Assembly (NCBI GenBank): GCA_001270045.2
Contig: DF970669.1
Coordinates: forward strand, 122,387 to 186,386
Origin: Bacteroidales bacterium 6E
Lineage (GTDB): Bacteria > Bacteroidota > Bacteroidia > Bacteroidales > Prolixibacteraceae
DNA length: 64,000 bases
Reading direction: 5' to 3'
This document shows, one piece after another, positions 36,249-44,496 of the stretch. The notes below the pieces were generated by a model. That model was given only the letters and a program-made list of their open reading frames with translations. It was not told where the DNA came from and did no database searches. A program made the translations under genes and the position numbers. Every line of letters starts with the position of its first letter. Position 1 is the first letter of the stretch.

Positions 36249-36487
36249 AACTCCAATACCTCCTTCACCTGTTTCATTTGATAACGTTTTAATATACCAG
36301 AAGGGTGAGGTTTGTGCATTATTAATGAAATGCCCTCTCCGTTCACAAACTTGACTCTTGACCCCGATGTTTTTCCCTTTCTCATTTTAGAAAAACCAAA
36401 ATAACCAACAAGTTTGACCAACTCGTCATAATGAAAATCAGCTGGCATGGACAAAAAACGGGCTATCAATTTTTCCTTATTTGACAT
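36245..36487 (-). CDS. hicA: HicA-type mRNA interferase toxin
   Basis: An 80-residue HicA-like protein with a double-stranded-RNA-binding-like fold. The catalytic histidine is in LIMHKPHPSG, and the basic segment GKTSGSRVKFVN contacts RNA in family members. HicA toxins cleave mRNA when free of HicB. It is slightly longer than the shortest HicA proteins (about 60 residues), and the C-terminus KRYQMKQVKEVLEL is intact, so the system looks functional. Transcribed first in the hicA-hicB pair. Confidence 0.9.
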   Translation of the reverse strand: MSNKEKLIARFLSMPADFHYDELVKLVGYFGFSKMRKGKTSGSRVKFVNGEGISLIMHKPHPSGILKRYQMKQVKEVLEL

Positions 36488-36496
36488 GATACGAAA

Positions 36497-36514
36497 GTAA
36501 CTATATTTAGTTAC
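36497..36514. promoter_or_regulatory. Inverted-repeat operator upstream of hicA
   Basis: GTAACTA-TATT-TAGTTAC is a perfect 7-bp inverted repeat, 9 bp upstream of the hicA start codon. On the minus strand TACTTTCG overlaps its promoter-proximal edge as a near -7 box. The placement fits autoregulation by the HicB ribbon-helix-helix domain (inference). Confidence 0.6.
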
Positions 36515-36606
36515 ACAAACAATGTCTTGAAAAGTGATATTCGAAGGATCTATCTTTTAATTTATTTTTGGAAGATGGCATACTAAATAACCAGAAACAA
36601 ATAAGA

Positions 36607-37137
36607 ATGGATCCAATCACAATACGCAAAGCATTATCCAGTGAAATTGCTGAACTGCAAAAAATAGGAAAGCAAACCTTCTTTGAAACATTCTCGGCTT
36701 TCAATTCCCAACAGAATATGGAAAAATACCTCGAGGAGGGATTTTCAAACTGGAAACTGGCTGCGGAACTTGACGACATAAACTCCCAATTTTACTTTGC
36801 GGAGCATGACAATCGGATTATCGGCTACCTGAAACTGAATTCCGGCACATCCCAGACTGAACTGAAGAATGAAAAAAAATCACTGGAGATTGAAAGAATC
36901 TATGTTATAAAAGAATTCCAGGGAAGGAAGGTTGGCCAGTTATTGTTTGACAAGGCTCTTCAAGTGGCAAACCAGCAAAATGCGGAGTTTATCTGGCTGG
37001 GGGTATGGGAAAATAACACCATGGCGATAAACTTTTATACAAAGAATGGATTTATTGAGTTTGACAAACACATTTTTCGGTTGGGTGATGCTATCCAAAC
37101 TGACCTATTGATGAAACTTCCCTTGAAGAGAGGTTAA
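36607..37137 (+). CDS. GNAT family N-acetyltransferase (PaiA/RimI-like)
   Basis: The start is placed at ATG 36607 (MDPITIRKALSSEIAELQKIG), the usual first strand and helix of a GNAT fold; the longer frame has no supporting signal. The acetyl-CoA loop is EFQGRKVGQLLFDKAL (Q-G-R-K-V-G), preceded by LEIERIYV and followed by WLGVWENNTMAINFYTKNGF, a pattern close to spermidine/polyamine acetyltransferase PaiA-like proteins. Substrate not certain. It is divergent from hicA-hicB. Confidence 0.9.
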   Translation: MDPITIRKALSSEIAELQKIGKQTFFETFSAFNSQQNMEKYLEEGFSNWKLAAELDDINSQFYFAEHDNRIIGYLKLNSGTSQTELKNEKKSLEIERIYVIKEFQGRKVGQLLFDKALQVANQQNAEFIWLGVWENNTMAINFYTKNGFIEFDKHIFRLGDAIQTDLLMKLPLKRG

Positions 37138-37244
37138 ATAAGTTTTTATTAGCGGTTCAGCAGAAGATTAACAAAGCTTCAGTAGAGCTAACAAAAAAGC
37201 CTCAATACAGATCTGATTATCAGATTCATATCGAAGCTTTAAGG

Positions 37245-37328
37245 TACCCGGAGGGGGACTTGAACCCCCACAGCCGTTATGGCCATTGGATTTTAAGTCC
37301 AACGTGTCTACCATTCCACCATCCGGGC
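37245..37328 (-). tRNA. tRNA-Leu (anticodon UAA)
   Basis: The acceptor stem GCCCGGA pairs with TCCGGGT, with discriminator A. The anticodon loop CTTAAAA gives UAA, there is a variable arm of class II length, and the T loop is GTTCAAG. Total length is 84 nt. It follows tRNA-Gly on the same strand by 61 bp, so the two are co-transcribed. Confidence 0.96.
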
Positions 37329-37387
37329 AACAAATGTCTTATTCAATAAACAAAGAAAGCGTAAAACCGGAATTTTACGCTTTTCAG

Positions 37388-37462
<75 letters not shown>

Positions 37463-37565
37463 AATTTCAAATGAACTTACCGTTTGTCTTCCGACTTGCG
37501 GCGCTTCATTAAGTTTGGGCTTTCCGGCGGTACCGCAGGCCCTGAACGTTTTGCTTTTGGCGTTG

Positions 37566-37596
37566 CAAATATAAACCTATTTTTTTTCTCTCCAAA
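37566..37596 (-). promoter_or_regulatory. Promoter of the tRNA-Gly/tRNA-Leu unit
   Basis: Minus-strand TTTG (37593-37596), 19 bp, TATATTTG (37566-37573) is a full match to the Bacteroidota promoter pattern. The start point predicted near 37559 leaves about 97 nt before tRNA-Gly, an unusually long leader to be removed by processing. Confidence 0.8.
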
Positions 37597-37617
37597 CGGC
37601 TTGCAAAATTTTTTTCA

Positions 37618-40236
37618 CTATTTCAATCCGGTCAGTTTTTTGATTTCATTCAGCTTGTTGAGGGCTTCCAGAGGGGTCAGCCGGTTTATGTCCAGATTCT
37701 TGATCTCATCCCTGATCTGCTTCAGAACGGGATCATCGAGCTGGAAAAAGCTGAGCTGCACACCTTCCCGTTTTGTTCCGATGTTCTCGAGCGGCTTTGC
37801 CAGGTTTTCGCGATGCTGGGTATTCTCAAGCTGCTTAAGGATCTCTTCTGCTCGCTGAACTACACTTCTCGGCATACCGGCCATCGACGCCACATGGATC
37901 CCAAAGCTGTGGTTACTGCCTCCCCTGACCAGCTTCCTCAGGAAAATGACCTTGTTCCCAAGTTCCCTGATGGATACATTATAGTTCTTCACCCGCTTGA
38001 ACGACGACTCCATTTCGTTCAGCTCGTGATAATGGGTGGCAAAAAGGGTCTTCGCCCGGGCTTTTGGATGTTCGTGCAGGTATTCGACAATCGACCAGGC
38101 AATGGAAATCCCGTCGTAGGTGGAGGTACCTCTGCCCAATTCATCAAGCAGGATCAGGCTGCGGTTCGAAATATTGTTGAGGATGCTGGCTGCCTCATTC
38201 ATCTCGACCATGAAGGTCGATTCGCCCAACGAAAGGTTGTCGGAGGCCCCTACCCTCGTGAATATCTTGTCGACCACACCTATGGTTGCCGAAGAGGCAG
38301 GAACAAAACTCCCCATCTGTGCCAGCAACACAATCAGGGCGGTTTGACGTAGCAGTGCCGATTTACCGGCCATGTTGGGTCCGGTGATGATGATGATCTG
38401 CTGGTCGTCCTGGTTAAGCTCCACATCGTTAGCGATGTAAGATTCACCAATGGGCAGATGCCTTTCAATGACAGGGTGCCGTCCTTCCTTGATCAAAAGT
38501 GTGGTATCCTCGTTGACTTCTGGCTTGGTATAATTATATTCCTTTGCACATGCCGCAAATGATAACAGACAGTCAATCCGGGCGAGAATTCCGGCATTCA
38601 GCTGGATGGCAGGAATATATTCCGATAAGGCGTACACCATTTCATTGAAAAGTCGGGTTTCCAGCTCCTGTATTTTCTCCTCGGCACCCAGAATCTTGGT
38701 TTCATACTCCTTCAGCTCCTGGGTGATGTAACGCTCGGCCCCCACCAGTGTCTGCTTTCTGATCCAATCTTCAGGCACCTTTTCCTTATGGGTATTCCTG
38801 ACTTCAATATAATATCCGAATACGTTGTTAAAACTGATTTTCAGGGAGGTAATGCCGTGCTCATCGCTCAGTCGTTTCTGCATTTTGGCCAGATAGTCTT
38901 TTCCCGAGAAAGCCAGCTCTCGCAACTCGTCGAGCTCGTCCGATACCCCTTGGGCCATGACTTTCCCCCGGTTGATCATGACCGGCGGGTCGTCGTGCAA
39001 CTCTCGATCAATCCGCTCCCTGATGGAATCACATGGATTCAGCTGCTCGGCATACCTTCGCAGTGTTGGATTGCCCGATTCGGCACAGGCTTCCCTGATA
39101 GGCACGATCGATGCGAGGGCACGACCGATCTGGCGGGTTTCCCTTGGATTCACCCTTCCGACCGCCACCTTGGAAATCAGTCGTTCGAGATCACCAATAG
39201 CCCTCAAATGTTCAGTCAGGTTTTCTCTAAGGGATTCACTGCCCAAAAATGTCTCGACTACGTCCAGACGCTCGTTGATCGGGCCAACTTCCTTGAGGGG
39301 CAAGGCCATCCAACGTCTTAGCAAGCGCGACCCCATGGGTGACACGGTATGGTCGATCACCTGCAACAGCGATTTGGCGCCTTCATAGAGGGTTCCGAAT
39401 AGCTCAAGGTTCCGGATGGTAAACCGGTCGAGCCACACGTAATGTTCCTCCTCAAGGCGGCTCAGGTGACTGATATGTTGCACCTGCTTATGCTGGGTCA
39501 GATCAAGGTAATGGAGAATGGCCCCCGCGGCGATGATGCCCGCAGGCAGATTATCGACCCCAAATCCCTTGAGCGACTTCACCTGGAAATGTCGGGTGAG
39601 CCGGTCGAAGGCCGCATCCATTGTATAGACCCAGTCGTCGAGGTTATATGTGTAATATTTGGTACCGAAACTTTCGTTGAAATCACTGCTGAAGCCTCTT
39701 TGATACAGCACCTCCTTGGGCTGGAACGAACTCAGGAGTTTGTCGGCATACTCGCTACTCCCCTGCGCCGTAAGAAATTCGCCGGTTGAAATATCAAGAA
39801 AGGCAATCCCGACCATTTTCTTCTCGAAATGGACCGATGCGAGAAAGTTGTTCTCCTTGTTCTCGAGGATATGGTCATTGATTGAAACCCCGGGAGTCAC
39901 AAGTTCGGTAATCCCGCGCTTGACGATTTTCTTGGTCATTTTTGGGTCCTCGAGCTGCTCACATATGGCCACCCTTTGTCCTGCCCGTACTAGTTTCGGA
40001 AGATAGGTATCAAGGGCATGGTATGGGAAACCGGCCAGCTCGACATAACTGGCGGCTCCGTTGGCGCGTCGTGTCAACGTAATCCCCAGTATCTCAGCGG
40101 CCTTGATGGCATCATCACCAAACGTCTCGTAAAAGTCGCCCACCCTGAACAGCAACACTGCATCCGGATGCTTCGCCTTGATCGCAAAGTATTGCTTCAT
40201 CAAGGGAGTTTCCACATATTTTGCCTTTTCACTCAT
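37618..40236 (-). CDS. mutS: DNA mismatch repair protein MutS
   Basis: The 872-residue full-length MutS has the mismatch wedge RVGDFYETF (Phe35-x-Glu37) in domain I, a connector, the lever and clamp domains, and an ATPase with Walker A GPNMAGKS (619-626). [16 protein letters not shown] is Walker B and signature, and LFATHYHEL follows. MutS recognises base mismatches and small loops and recruits MutL. The C-terminus ends in the short helix [16 protein letters not shown], a normal MutS tetramer-type tail. Single gene, divergent from the RicT-like gene. Confidence 0.98.
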   Translation of the reverse strand: MSEKAKYVETPLMKQYFAIKAKHPDAVLLFRVGDFYETFGDDAIKAAEILGITLTRRANGAASYVELAGFPYHALDTYLPKLVRAGQRVAICEQLEDPKMTKKIVKRGITELVTPGVSINDHILENKENNFLASVHFEKKMVGIAFLDISTGEFLTAQGSSEYADKLLSSFQPKEVLYQRGFSSDFNESFGTKYYTYNLDDWVYTMDAAFDRLTRHFQVKSLKGFGVDNLPAGIIAAGAILHYLDLTQHKQVQHISHLSRLEEEHYVWLDRFTIRNLELFGTLYEGAKSLLQVIDHTVSPMGSRLLRRWMALPLKEVGPINERLDVVETFLGSESLRENLTEHLRAIGDLERLISKVAVGRVNPRETRQIGRALASIVPIREACAESGNPTLRRYAEQLNPCDSIRERIDRELHDDPPVMINRGKVMAQGVSDELDELRELAFSGKDYLAKMQKRLSDEHGITSLKISFNNVFGYYIEVRNTHKEKVPEDWIRKQTLVGAERYITQELKEYETKILGAEEKIQELETRLFNEMVYALSEYIPAIQLNAGILARIDCLLSFAACAKEYNYTKPEVNEDTTLLIKEGRHPVIERHLPIGESYIANDVELNQDDQQIIIITGPNMAGKSALLRQTALIVLLAQMGSFVPASSATIGVVDKIFTRVGASDNLSLGESTFMVEMNEAASILNNISNRSLILLDELGRGTSTYDGISIAWSIVEYLHEHPKARAKTLFATHYHELNEMESSFKRVKNYNVSIRELGNKVIFLRKLVRGGSNHSFGIHVASMAGMPRSVVQRAEEILKQLENTQHRENLAKPLENIGTKREGVQLSFFQLDDPVLKQIRDEIKNLDINRLTPLEALNKLNEIKKLTGLK

Positions 40237-40411
40237 GTAATCACAAAGATATTCGATGGATGGTATCTTCCCAAAAAGGGCTTCATTTTTTTATTGGATG
40301 GGCTCGACTTACCGAATCTGAAATTATCCCGTTGATTATTTTTTCAGGAGTCTGACGCACTCCTTCACATGCTCTTATCACTTTCATGATCAGTATTTTA
40401 GTCTATTACAA

Positions 40412-40438
40412 GATGTCATCCTTTGAAAGGATGACATC
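40412..40438. repeat. Perfect 27-nt palindrome between mutS and the PSP1 gene
   Basis: GATGTCATCCTTT, centre G, AAAGGATGACATC: 13-bp arms with a single central base. It lies between the two divergent genes, 86 bp before the PSP1 ATG, with no T tract, so it is not an ordinary terminator. It could be an operator, a REP-like element or a cruciform-forming site. Confidence 0.6.
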
Positions 40439-40524
40439 CTTTACCCCTCGAAAAGTATCGGCAGTTTATAAAAGATATTTAAATCTTTTTTTGATATTTG
40501 CAGAGTAACGTATACAAACAGAAG

Positions 40525-41682
40525 ATGAGTTGTACATCATGTACCATATATAAATCGGGTGGAACAGCTACGGCCGACACCTTTGATTGGGTCAATGACC
40601 TGCCCGATACCACAGGTCAATACGATATTGTGGAAGTGAAATTCAAGGCTACCCGTAAGGAATTTTTCAGGAACGAGGAGGGACTGAACCTTAAGCGTGG
40701 CGACAAGATCGTGGTTGCCACTTCCCCGGGCCACGACATTGGCGAGGTCACCCTCACGGGTTATCTGGCCGACAAACAGTTCAGAAGGAAGATCCACAAG
40801 CCCGACCGCTATTCGGTGGGTGTCATTTACCGTAAAGCCACACCGCATGATCTTGAAACCATGGCCAAGGCCAAGGCCCGTGAACAAGAGTTGCTGATCC
40901 AGTCGAGGAAGATTGCAAACCGTCTTGGACTTGAGATGAAGATCGGTGATGTGGAGGTCAGGGCCGACAATGGCAAGGCGATCTTTTATTATATCGCCGA
41001 CGGCCGTGTCGACTTCCGCCAGTTGATCAAGGAATATGCCCACGATTTCAGGCTGCGCATCGAGATGAAGCAGATTGGTGCCCGCCAGGAAGCCGGACGT
41101 GTCGGGGGCATCGGCTCCTGTGGCAGGGAACTCTGCTGTTCATCGTGGAGAACGGAATTCACCTCGGTATCCATCGAATCTCTGGGCTATCAGGGTCTGT
41201 CACAATCGGCCCAGAAAATGGCCGGACAGTGCGGAAAACTGAAATGCTGCCTCATGTACGAGCTGGATGCTTATGTGGAAGCCGGCAGGGAATTCCCCGA
41301 AGAGTTGCTTGTTCTCGAAACTGCGCAGGGATTGGCAAAACCTATCAAGACCGATTACCTGGCCGGCAAGATCTGGTACTCGGTACACACCCAGGGTGTA
41401 GAGCGTACCTTCCAGCTGACCGTCGAGGAGGTAAGAAACCACATCCAGGACAACAAACGTGGTATCCGATTCGAAACAGGAAATGTACGTACTTCCCCAA
41501 AACCAGGCGACGAGTTTGTGTCGGGCAATTCTGATATCAAATACCAGAAACCAGCATCGAAAAACAGAAGAAGGAAAAAGGCTGGCAATCGAGGTTCCGC
41601 TTCACCAGAAGCCAATGCAGCGACTAACACACCGGGAACCCACAGGCAAAAACAGCGTCCGATAAAGAGGCAGGAGAACTAA
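40525..41682 (+). CDS. PSP1/RicT (YaaT)-family cysteine-cluster protein
   Basis: The start is the ATG at 40525 (MSCTSCTIYKSGG); the frame continues upstream only to a TTG. The PSP1 C-terminal region is clear: the stretch starting DIVEVKFKATRKEFFRN, the DFRQLIKEYAHDFRLRIEM segment and the cysteine set GSCGRELCC and GQCGKLKCCLMYE. Bacillus RicT with RicA/RicF binds Fe-S clusters and assists RNase Y-dependent processing; an analogous RNA or phosphorelay role here is inference. A basic, low-complexity tail (about 345-385) is lineage-specific. It overlaps the convergent methyltransferase by 4 bp. Confidence 0.92.
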   Translation: MSCTSCTIYKSGGTATADTFDWVNDLPDTTGQYDIVEVKFKATRKEFFRNEEGLNLKRGDKIVVATSPGHDIGEVTLTGYLADKQFRRKIHKPDRYSVGVIYRKATPHDLETMAKAKAREQELLIQSRKIANRLGLEMKIGDVEVRADNGKAIFYYIADGRVDFRQLIKEYAHDFRLRIEMKQIGARQEAGRVGGIGSCGRELCCSSWRTEFTSVSIESLGYQGLSQSAQKMAGQCGKLKCCLMYELDAYVEAGREFPEELLVLETAQGLAKPIKTDYLAGKIWYSVHTQGVERTFQLTVEEVRNHIQDNKRGIRFETGNVRTSPKPGDEFVSGNSDIKYQKPASKNRRRKKAGNRGSASPEANAATNTPGTHRQKQRPIKRQEN

Positions 41683-42320
41683 GAATCTTTCTTGCGGATA
41701 ATGGTCAGTCCGTCGCGCAACGGCAGGATGACCTTCTCTACCTGTTGGTCAGCGGCCACCCGGGCATTGAACTCCATGATCCCGCGTGTCTGGGTATCCG
41801 CATCAGCGGATTCAGAAACCACTTTACCATCCCACAGGGTATTGTCGGCCAGGATCCATCCTCCTGGTTTCACCAGAGGCACGGTCAATTCATAATAATC
41901 GCCATACTCGCGCTTGTCGCCATCGATAAATACCAGGTCGAAAGGTCCTTTTAGCCCCTGAAGTACCTCCAGCGCAGACCCGATCCGCTGGTCGATTACC
42001 TGGTCAAGTCCGGCCAGTGTAAAGTATTTGTGTGCAATCCCTTTCAGTTCATCATTCACCTCAATGGTCACCAGCTTGCCCCCCGACTGTAACCCACGGG
42101 CCAGGCAGATTGCTGAATAGCCCGTGAAGGTGCCGATCTCCAGGATCGACCTGGGTTTGATCATTCGGGCAAGCATGGTCAGGATCTGTCCCTGCAGGTG
42201 CCCCGACAACATCCGGGGATTGATGACATTCAGTGCCGTTTCCCGCTCCAACCGGACCAGGATATCATCCTGGGGGTCAATATGGGTCTCGATATAATGG
42301 AGAATATCTTCCTTGACCAT
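41679..42320 (-). CDS. Class I SAM-dependent O-methyltransferase (CCoAOMT/TrmR type)
   Basis: The 213-residue protein has SAM motif I in SILEIGTFTGYSAICLARGL, the acidic end of the second strand in LVTIEVND, and DLVFIDGDKREYGDYYEL plus GGWILADNTLWDGKV, the metal-binding aspartates of the caffeoyl-CoA O-methyltransferase family. Bacterial members methylate catechols or, as TrmR/YrrM, wobble uridines of tRNA; the sequence alone does not decide. It begins 3 bp after the M16 protease stop, so the two form an operon. Confidence 0.93.
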   Translation of the reverse strand: MVKEDILHYIETHIDPQDDILVRLERETALNVINPRMLSGHLQGQILTMLARMIKPRSILEIGTFTGYSAICLARGLQSGGKLVTIEVNDELKGIAHKYFTLAGLDQVIDQRIGSALEVLQGLKGPFDLVFIDGDKREYGDYYELTVPLVKPGGWILADNTLWDGKVVSESADADTQTRGIMEFNARVAADQQVEKVILPLRDGLTIIRKKDS

Positions 42321-42323
42321 ATT

Positions 42324-43553
42324 TTATCGGTAAGTTAAAAGACTCATTCTCGAAGGGTTGAGAATTTCATTGGCAACCTCAATGATCTGGCTCGCAGTGA
42401 TGGCTTCGATTTTTTCGAAGACCATCTTCATCGGATCGACCCGGTTATAAAAGAGGAAACTTTTCCCGATGGTCAGCATCAGGTCTTCACGGTTCTCGCC
42501 TGCAATGGCCAATTGCCCGATCAGCTGTTTCTGTGCCCGGGTAAGCTGCATGGTGCCCAGTTTCTTTTCCCTCAGGAGCTGAAACTCTTTGTATACCACT
42601 TGAAGCGCCTTCTCGAAATTATCGTTGTCGGTGCCAAAGTATACACTGAAGAGCCCGGTGTCTGAATAAGAATTATACGACGACTCAATATTGTAAGCCA
42701 TCCCCTTCCGCTCACGCAGAGAAAGGTTCAGTCGCGAATTCATGCCTTGCCCGCCCAACAGGTTATTCAGCAGGATCATCACTACCCGTTTGGGATCGGC
42801 ACTGTCGTATGCCATGGTTCCCACCATACAGTGGGTCTGGTACGTCTCTTTGGTCACATGTTTCACCGCCGGGACAAAATGGTCAAATTTCTCCCGGTTA
42901 TGGACCCTCATCTTGCCGGGGATATGTCCAAAGTACCGGTCGAGCAAGCCTATCAGCTTCTTGAAGGAGATGTTTCCCACAGAACTGATCACCATCTGAT
43001 CGGTATGGTAATTCTGGTCGATAAACCTGAAAATCTGCTCCCTTCCGAAACTTCTGACTGTATCGTATGTGCCCATGATGTTGCGGGCAATGGGATGGCC
43101 ATCGAAGACCATCTCGTCGAAGTCGTCGAAGATCAGTTCCGAAGGCGAATCGTTATAGGAGTTGATCTCCTCGACCACCACTTCCTTCTCAAGTTTAAGC
43201 TCCTTCTCGGGAAAGACACTGTGAAAGAGAATATCGTAAAGCAATTCGGCTGCCCGGCTGTAGTATTCCGACAGGAAAGTGGCATAGAGGGCAGTTTCCT
43301 CCTTGGTGGTATAGGCGTTGAGTTCCCCACCTACATCCTCCATTCGGCTGAGTATATGAAAGGCCTTCCGTTTTTTGGTGCCTTTAAAGATGCAATGTTC
43401 GATAAAATGGGCTATTCCGTGCTCATCAGGCTTTTCATCCCTCGATCCCGTGTTGAGGATCACGCCAAGGTGACCGACAGGCGATGCCGACTCCTGGTGG
43501 ATCAGCCGGATACCGTTGGGGAATGTATGTACCAGATATTCAGATTGAATCAT
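42324..43553 (-). CDS. M16 family zinc metallopeptidase (mitochondrial processing peptidase-like)
   Basis: The inverted zinc motif HxxEH is HFIEH at His49-Glu52-His53, with the distal glutamate in VVVEEINSYND. The 409 residues form one catalytic half plus an inactive second half (LLNNLLGGQGMNSRLNLSLRERKGMAYNIESSY, the substrate-clamp region), as in PqqL/YmxG-type proteases. There is no signal peptide, so it is probably cytoplasmic, acting on peptides or small proteins. It heads an operon with the O-methyltransferase. Confidence 0.95.
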   Translation of the reverse strand: MIQSEYLVHTFPNGIRLIHQESASPVGHLGVILNTGSRDEKPDEHGIAHFIEHCIFKGTKKRKAFHILSRMEDVGGELNAYTTKEETALYATFLSEYYSRAAELLYDILFHSVFPEKELKLEKEVVVEEINSYNDSPSELIFDDFDEMVFDGHPIARNIMGTYDTVRSFGREQIFRFIDQNYHTDQMVISSVGNISFKKLIGLLDRYFGHIPGKMRVHNREKFDHFVPAVKHVTKETYQTHCMVGTMAYDSADPKRVVMILLNNLLGGQGMNSRLNLSLRERKGMAYNIESSYNSYSDTGLFSVYFGTDNDNFEKALQVVYKEFQLLREKKLGTMQLTRAQKQLIGQLAIAGENREDLMLTIGKSFLFYNRVDPMKMVFEKIEAITASQIIEVANEILNPSRMSLLTYR

Positions 43554-43671
43554 GGACTAAAAATTAAGGAGGCAAAAGTATGAAAAAAAGGGTATGGGTA
43601 TGTCATTAACCTGGTGTCGGTACACGAATCTTTAAAATGATAATATTTTTCGGACGTAATGGGAATTTTTC

Positions 43672-43701
43672 TTGGTTGATTTAAAAATTTGTCTACTTTT
43701 G
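43672..43701 (+). promoter_or_regulatory. Promoter for the tRNA-Phe region
   Basis: TTG (43672-43674), 19 bp, TACTTTTG (43694-43701) fits the Bacteroidota consensus. It now precedes a tRNA-Phe relic; the intact tRNA-Phe begins about 80 bp past the predicted start point, so the primary transcript would contain the relic. Confidence 0.75.
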
Positions 43702-43718
43702 CAACACCAAAATAAAGG

Positions 43719-43757
43719 GGTGACATAGCTCAGTAATCCGTGAGTCCCCGGTTCGGG
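43719..43757 (+). pseudogene. tRNA-Phe relic with internal deletion
   Basis: The first 17 nt copy the 5' end of the intact tRNA-Phe (GGTGACATAGCTCAGTA against GGTGCCATAGCTCAGTA). A gap of about 23 nt removes the rest of the D arm and most of the anticodon arm, and the copy resumes with ATCCGTGAGTCCCCGGTTCG before diverging. It cannot fold as a tRNA. It directly follows the promoter and is 33 bp upstream of the intact gene. Confidence 0.8.
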
Positions 43758-43789
43758 AGGCTAGGGAAGATGAGAGATGCAAAAAAAGA

Positions 43790-43862
<73 letters not shown>

Positions 43863-43863
43863 C

Positions 43864-43899
43864 AAAAAAAGGTTGACTCGAAAGAGATCAACCTTTTTT
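43864..43899 (+). terminator. Intrinsic terminator between tRNA-Phe and the GIY-YIG gene
   Basis: AAGGTTGA, an 11-nt loop and TCAACCTT, flanked by A and T tracts: a strong terminator 7 bp after the tRNA, probably part of the inserted element. Confidence 0.85.
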
Positions 43900-43915
43900 C
43901 ATTTTCATATTCTTC

Positions 43916-44206
43916 ATGGATTTCCAAGTTTATTTAATCTATAGTCCGTCCACGAATGCTTTCTATGTTGGTCAAACCGCTGACTTGAATTTGAGAATGC
44001 AACAGCACAATCAAGGCTTTTTTCACAATGCGAATACGTCAAAAGTGAATGACTGGGAGATATTTCACACTATTCATTGCAGTTCAAGAAGGCAGGCAAT
44101 ATTGATTGAAAAGCACATCAAACGAATGAAAAAAAGAGAGTACTACCTAAACTTGAAAAAGTATCCTGAAATCCAGCATAAGCTTATACTGAAATACAAA
44201 GACTGA
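43916..44206 (+). CDS. Small GIY-YIG endonuclease (tRNA-embedded mini-element)
   Basis: The 96-residue protein is a single GIY-YIG domain of the UPF0213/YhbQ-like size. VYLIYSPSTNAFYVGQTADL holds the first two-strand motif with its tyrosines, NLRMQQHNQG carries the catalytic arginine region, and SSRRQAILIEKHIKRM carries the glutamate helix. Its TGA stop (44204-44206) lies inside a second copy of the tRNA-Phe anticodon-arm sequence. The gene sits between two 23-bp direct repeats of the tRNA and follows its own terminator. It is plausibly the enzyme that nicks or cuts tRNA genes for spread of the element (inference). Confidence 0.85.
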   Translation: MDFQVYLIYSPSTNAFYVGQTADLNLRMQQHNQGFFHNANTSKVNDWEIFHTIHCSSRRQAILIEKHIKRMKKREYYLNLKKYPEIQHKLILKYKD

Positions 44207-44261
44207 AAATCCGTGTGTCCCCGCCCCGATAATTACCGAGGGCGATTCCTGGTGGCACCAC
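44201..44261 (+). repeat. Displaced 3' half of tRNA-Phe interrupted by a hairpin
   Basis: 44201-44223 repeats tRNA-Phe positions 43819-43841 exactly (anticodon arm through the start of the T arm). A 19-nt imperfect hairpin (CCCCGATAATTACCGAGGG, 44224-44242) then replaces three T-loop bases, after which 44243-44261 repeats the T-arm and acceptor 3' strand of 43845-43863. This is the expected remnant of the original tRNA 3' end after insertion of the GIY-YIG element. Confidence 0.85.
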
Positions 44262-44270
44262 CTCAAAATC

Positions 44271-44302
44271 AGAGAGTTACAGCAATGTAGCTCTCTTTTT
44301 TT
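44271..44302 (+). terminator. Intrinsic terminator after the displaced tRNA tail
   Basis: AGAGAGTTAC, a 6-nt loop and GTAGCTCTCT (one T-G wobble) followed by seven T. It is placed where the terminator of the original tRNA-Phe gene would be expected. Confidence 0.8.
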
Positions 44303-44448
44303 ATGGCTAAAATGCCAGGAAAAGCATGATTTGTTTTAATCAGAGTTTTAACAAAAAAAATTGAATCTTAAGAAGGCCATTCAACCATTTGAAATTGATT
44401 AATCGAATCGGTTCTTTAGAACAACTATAATCCATATCGACATTATTA

Positions 44449-44487
44449 ACTCTGTAACCGCTGTAACGGTTACGGCGGTTACAGAGT
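44449..44487 (-). repeat. 39-nt near-perfect palindrome, possible terminator
   Basis: 13-bp perfect outer arms (ACTCTGTAACCGC and GCGGTTACAGAGT) enclose an inner GTAAC-G-GTTAC hairpin, so TAACSG-type steps occur four times. It lies 10 bp after the stop of the GH-like gene at 44497. No T tract follows on that strand. Confidence 0.7.
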
Positions 44488-44496
44488 AAAACTCCT

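Noticed and set aside
42747-43583. Plus-strand frame of 278 codons opposite the M16 peptidase
   Set aside because: Shadow of the peptidase gene, whose HFIEH motif and length are diagnostic.
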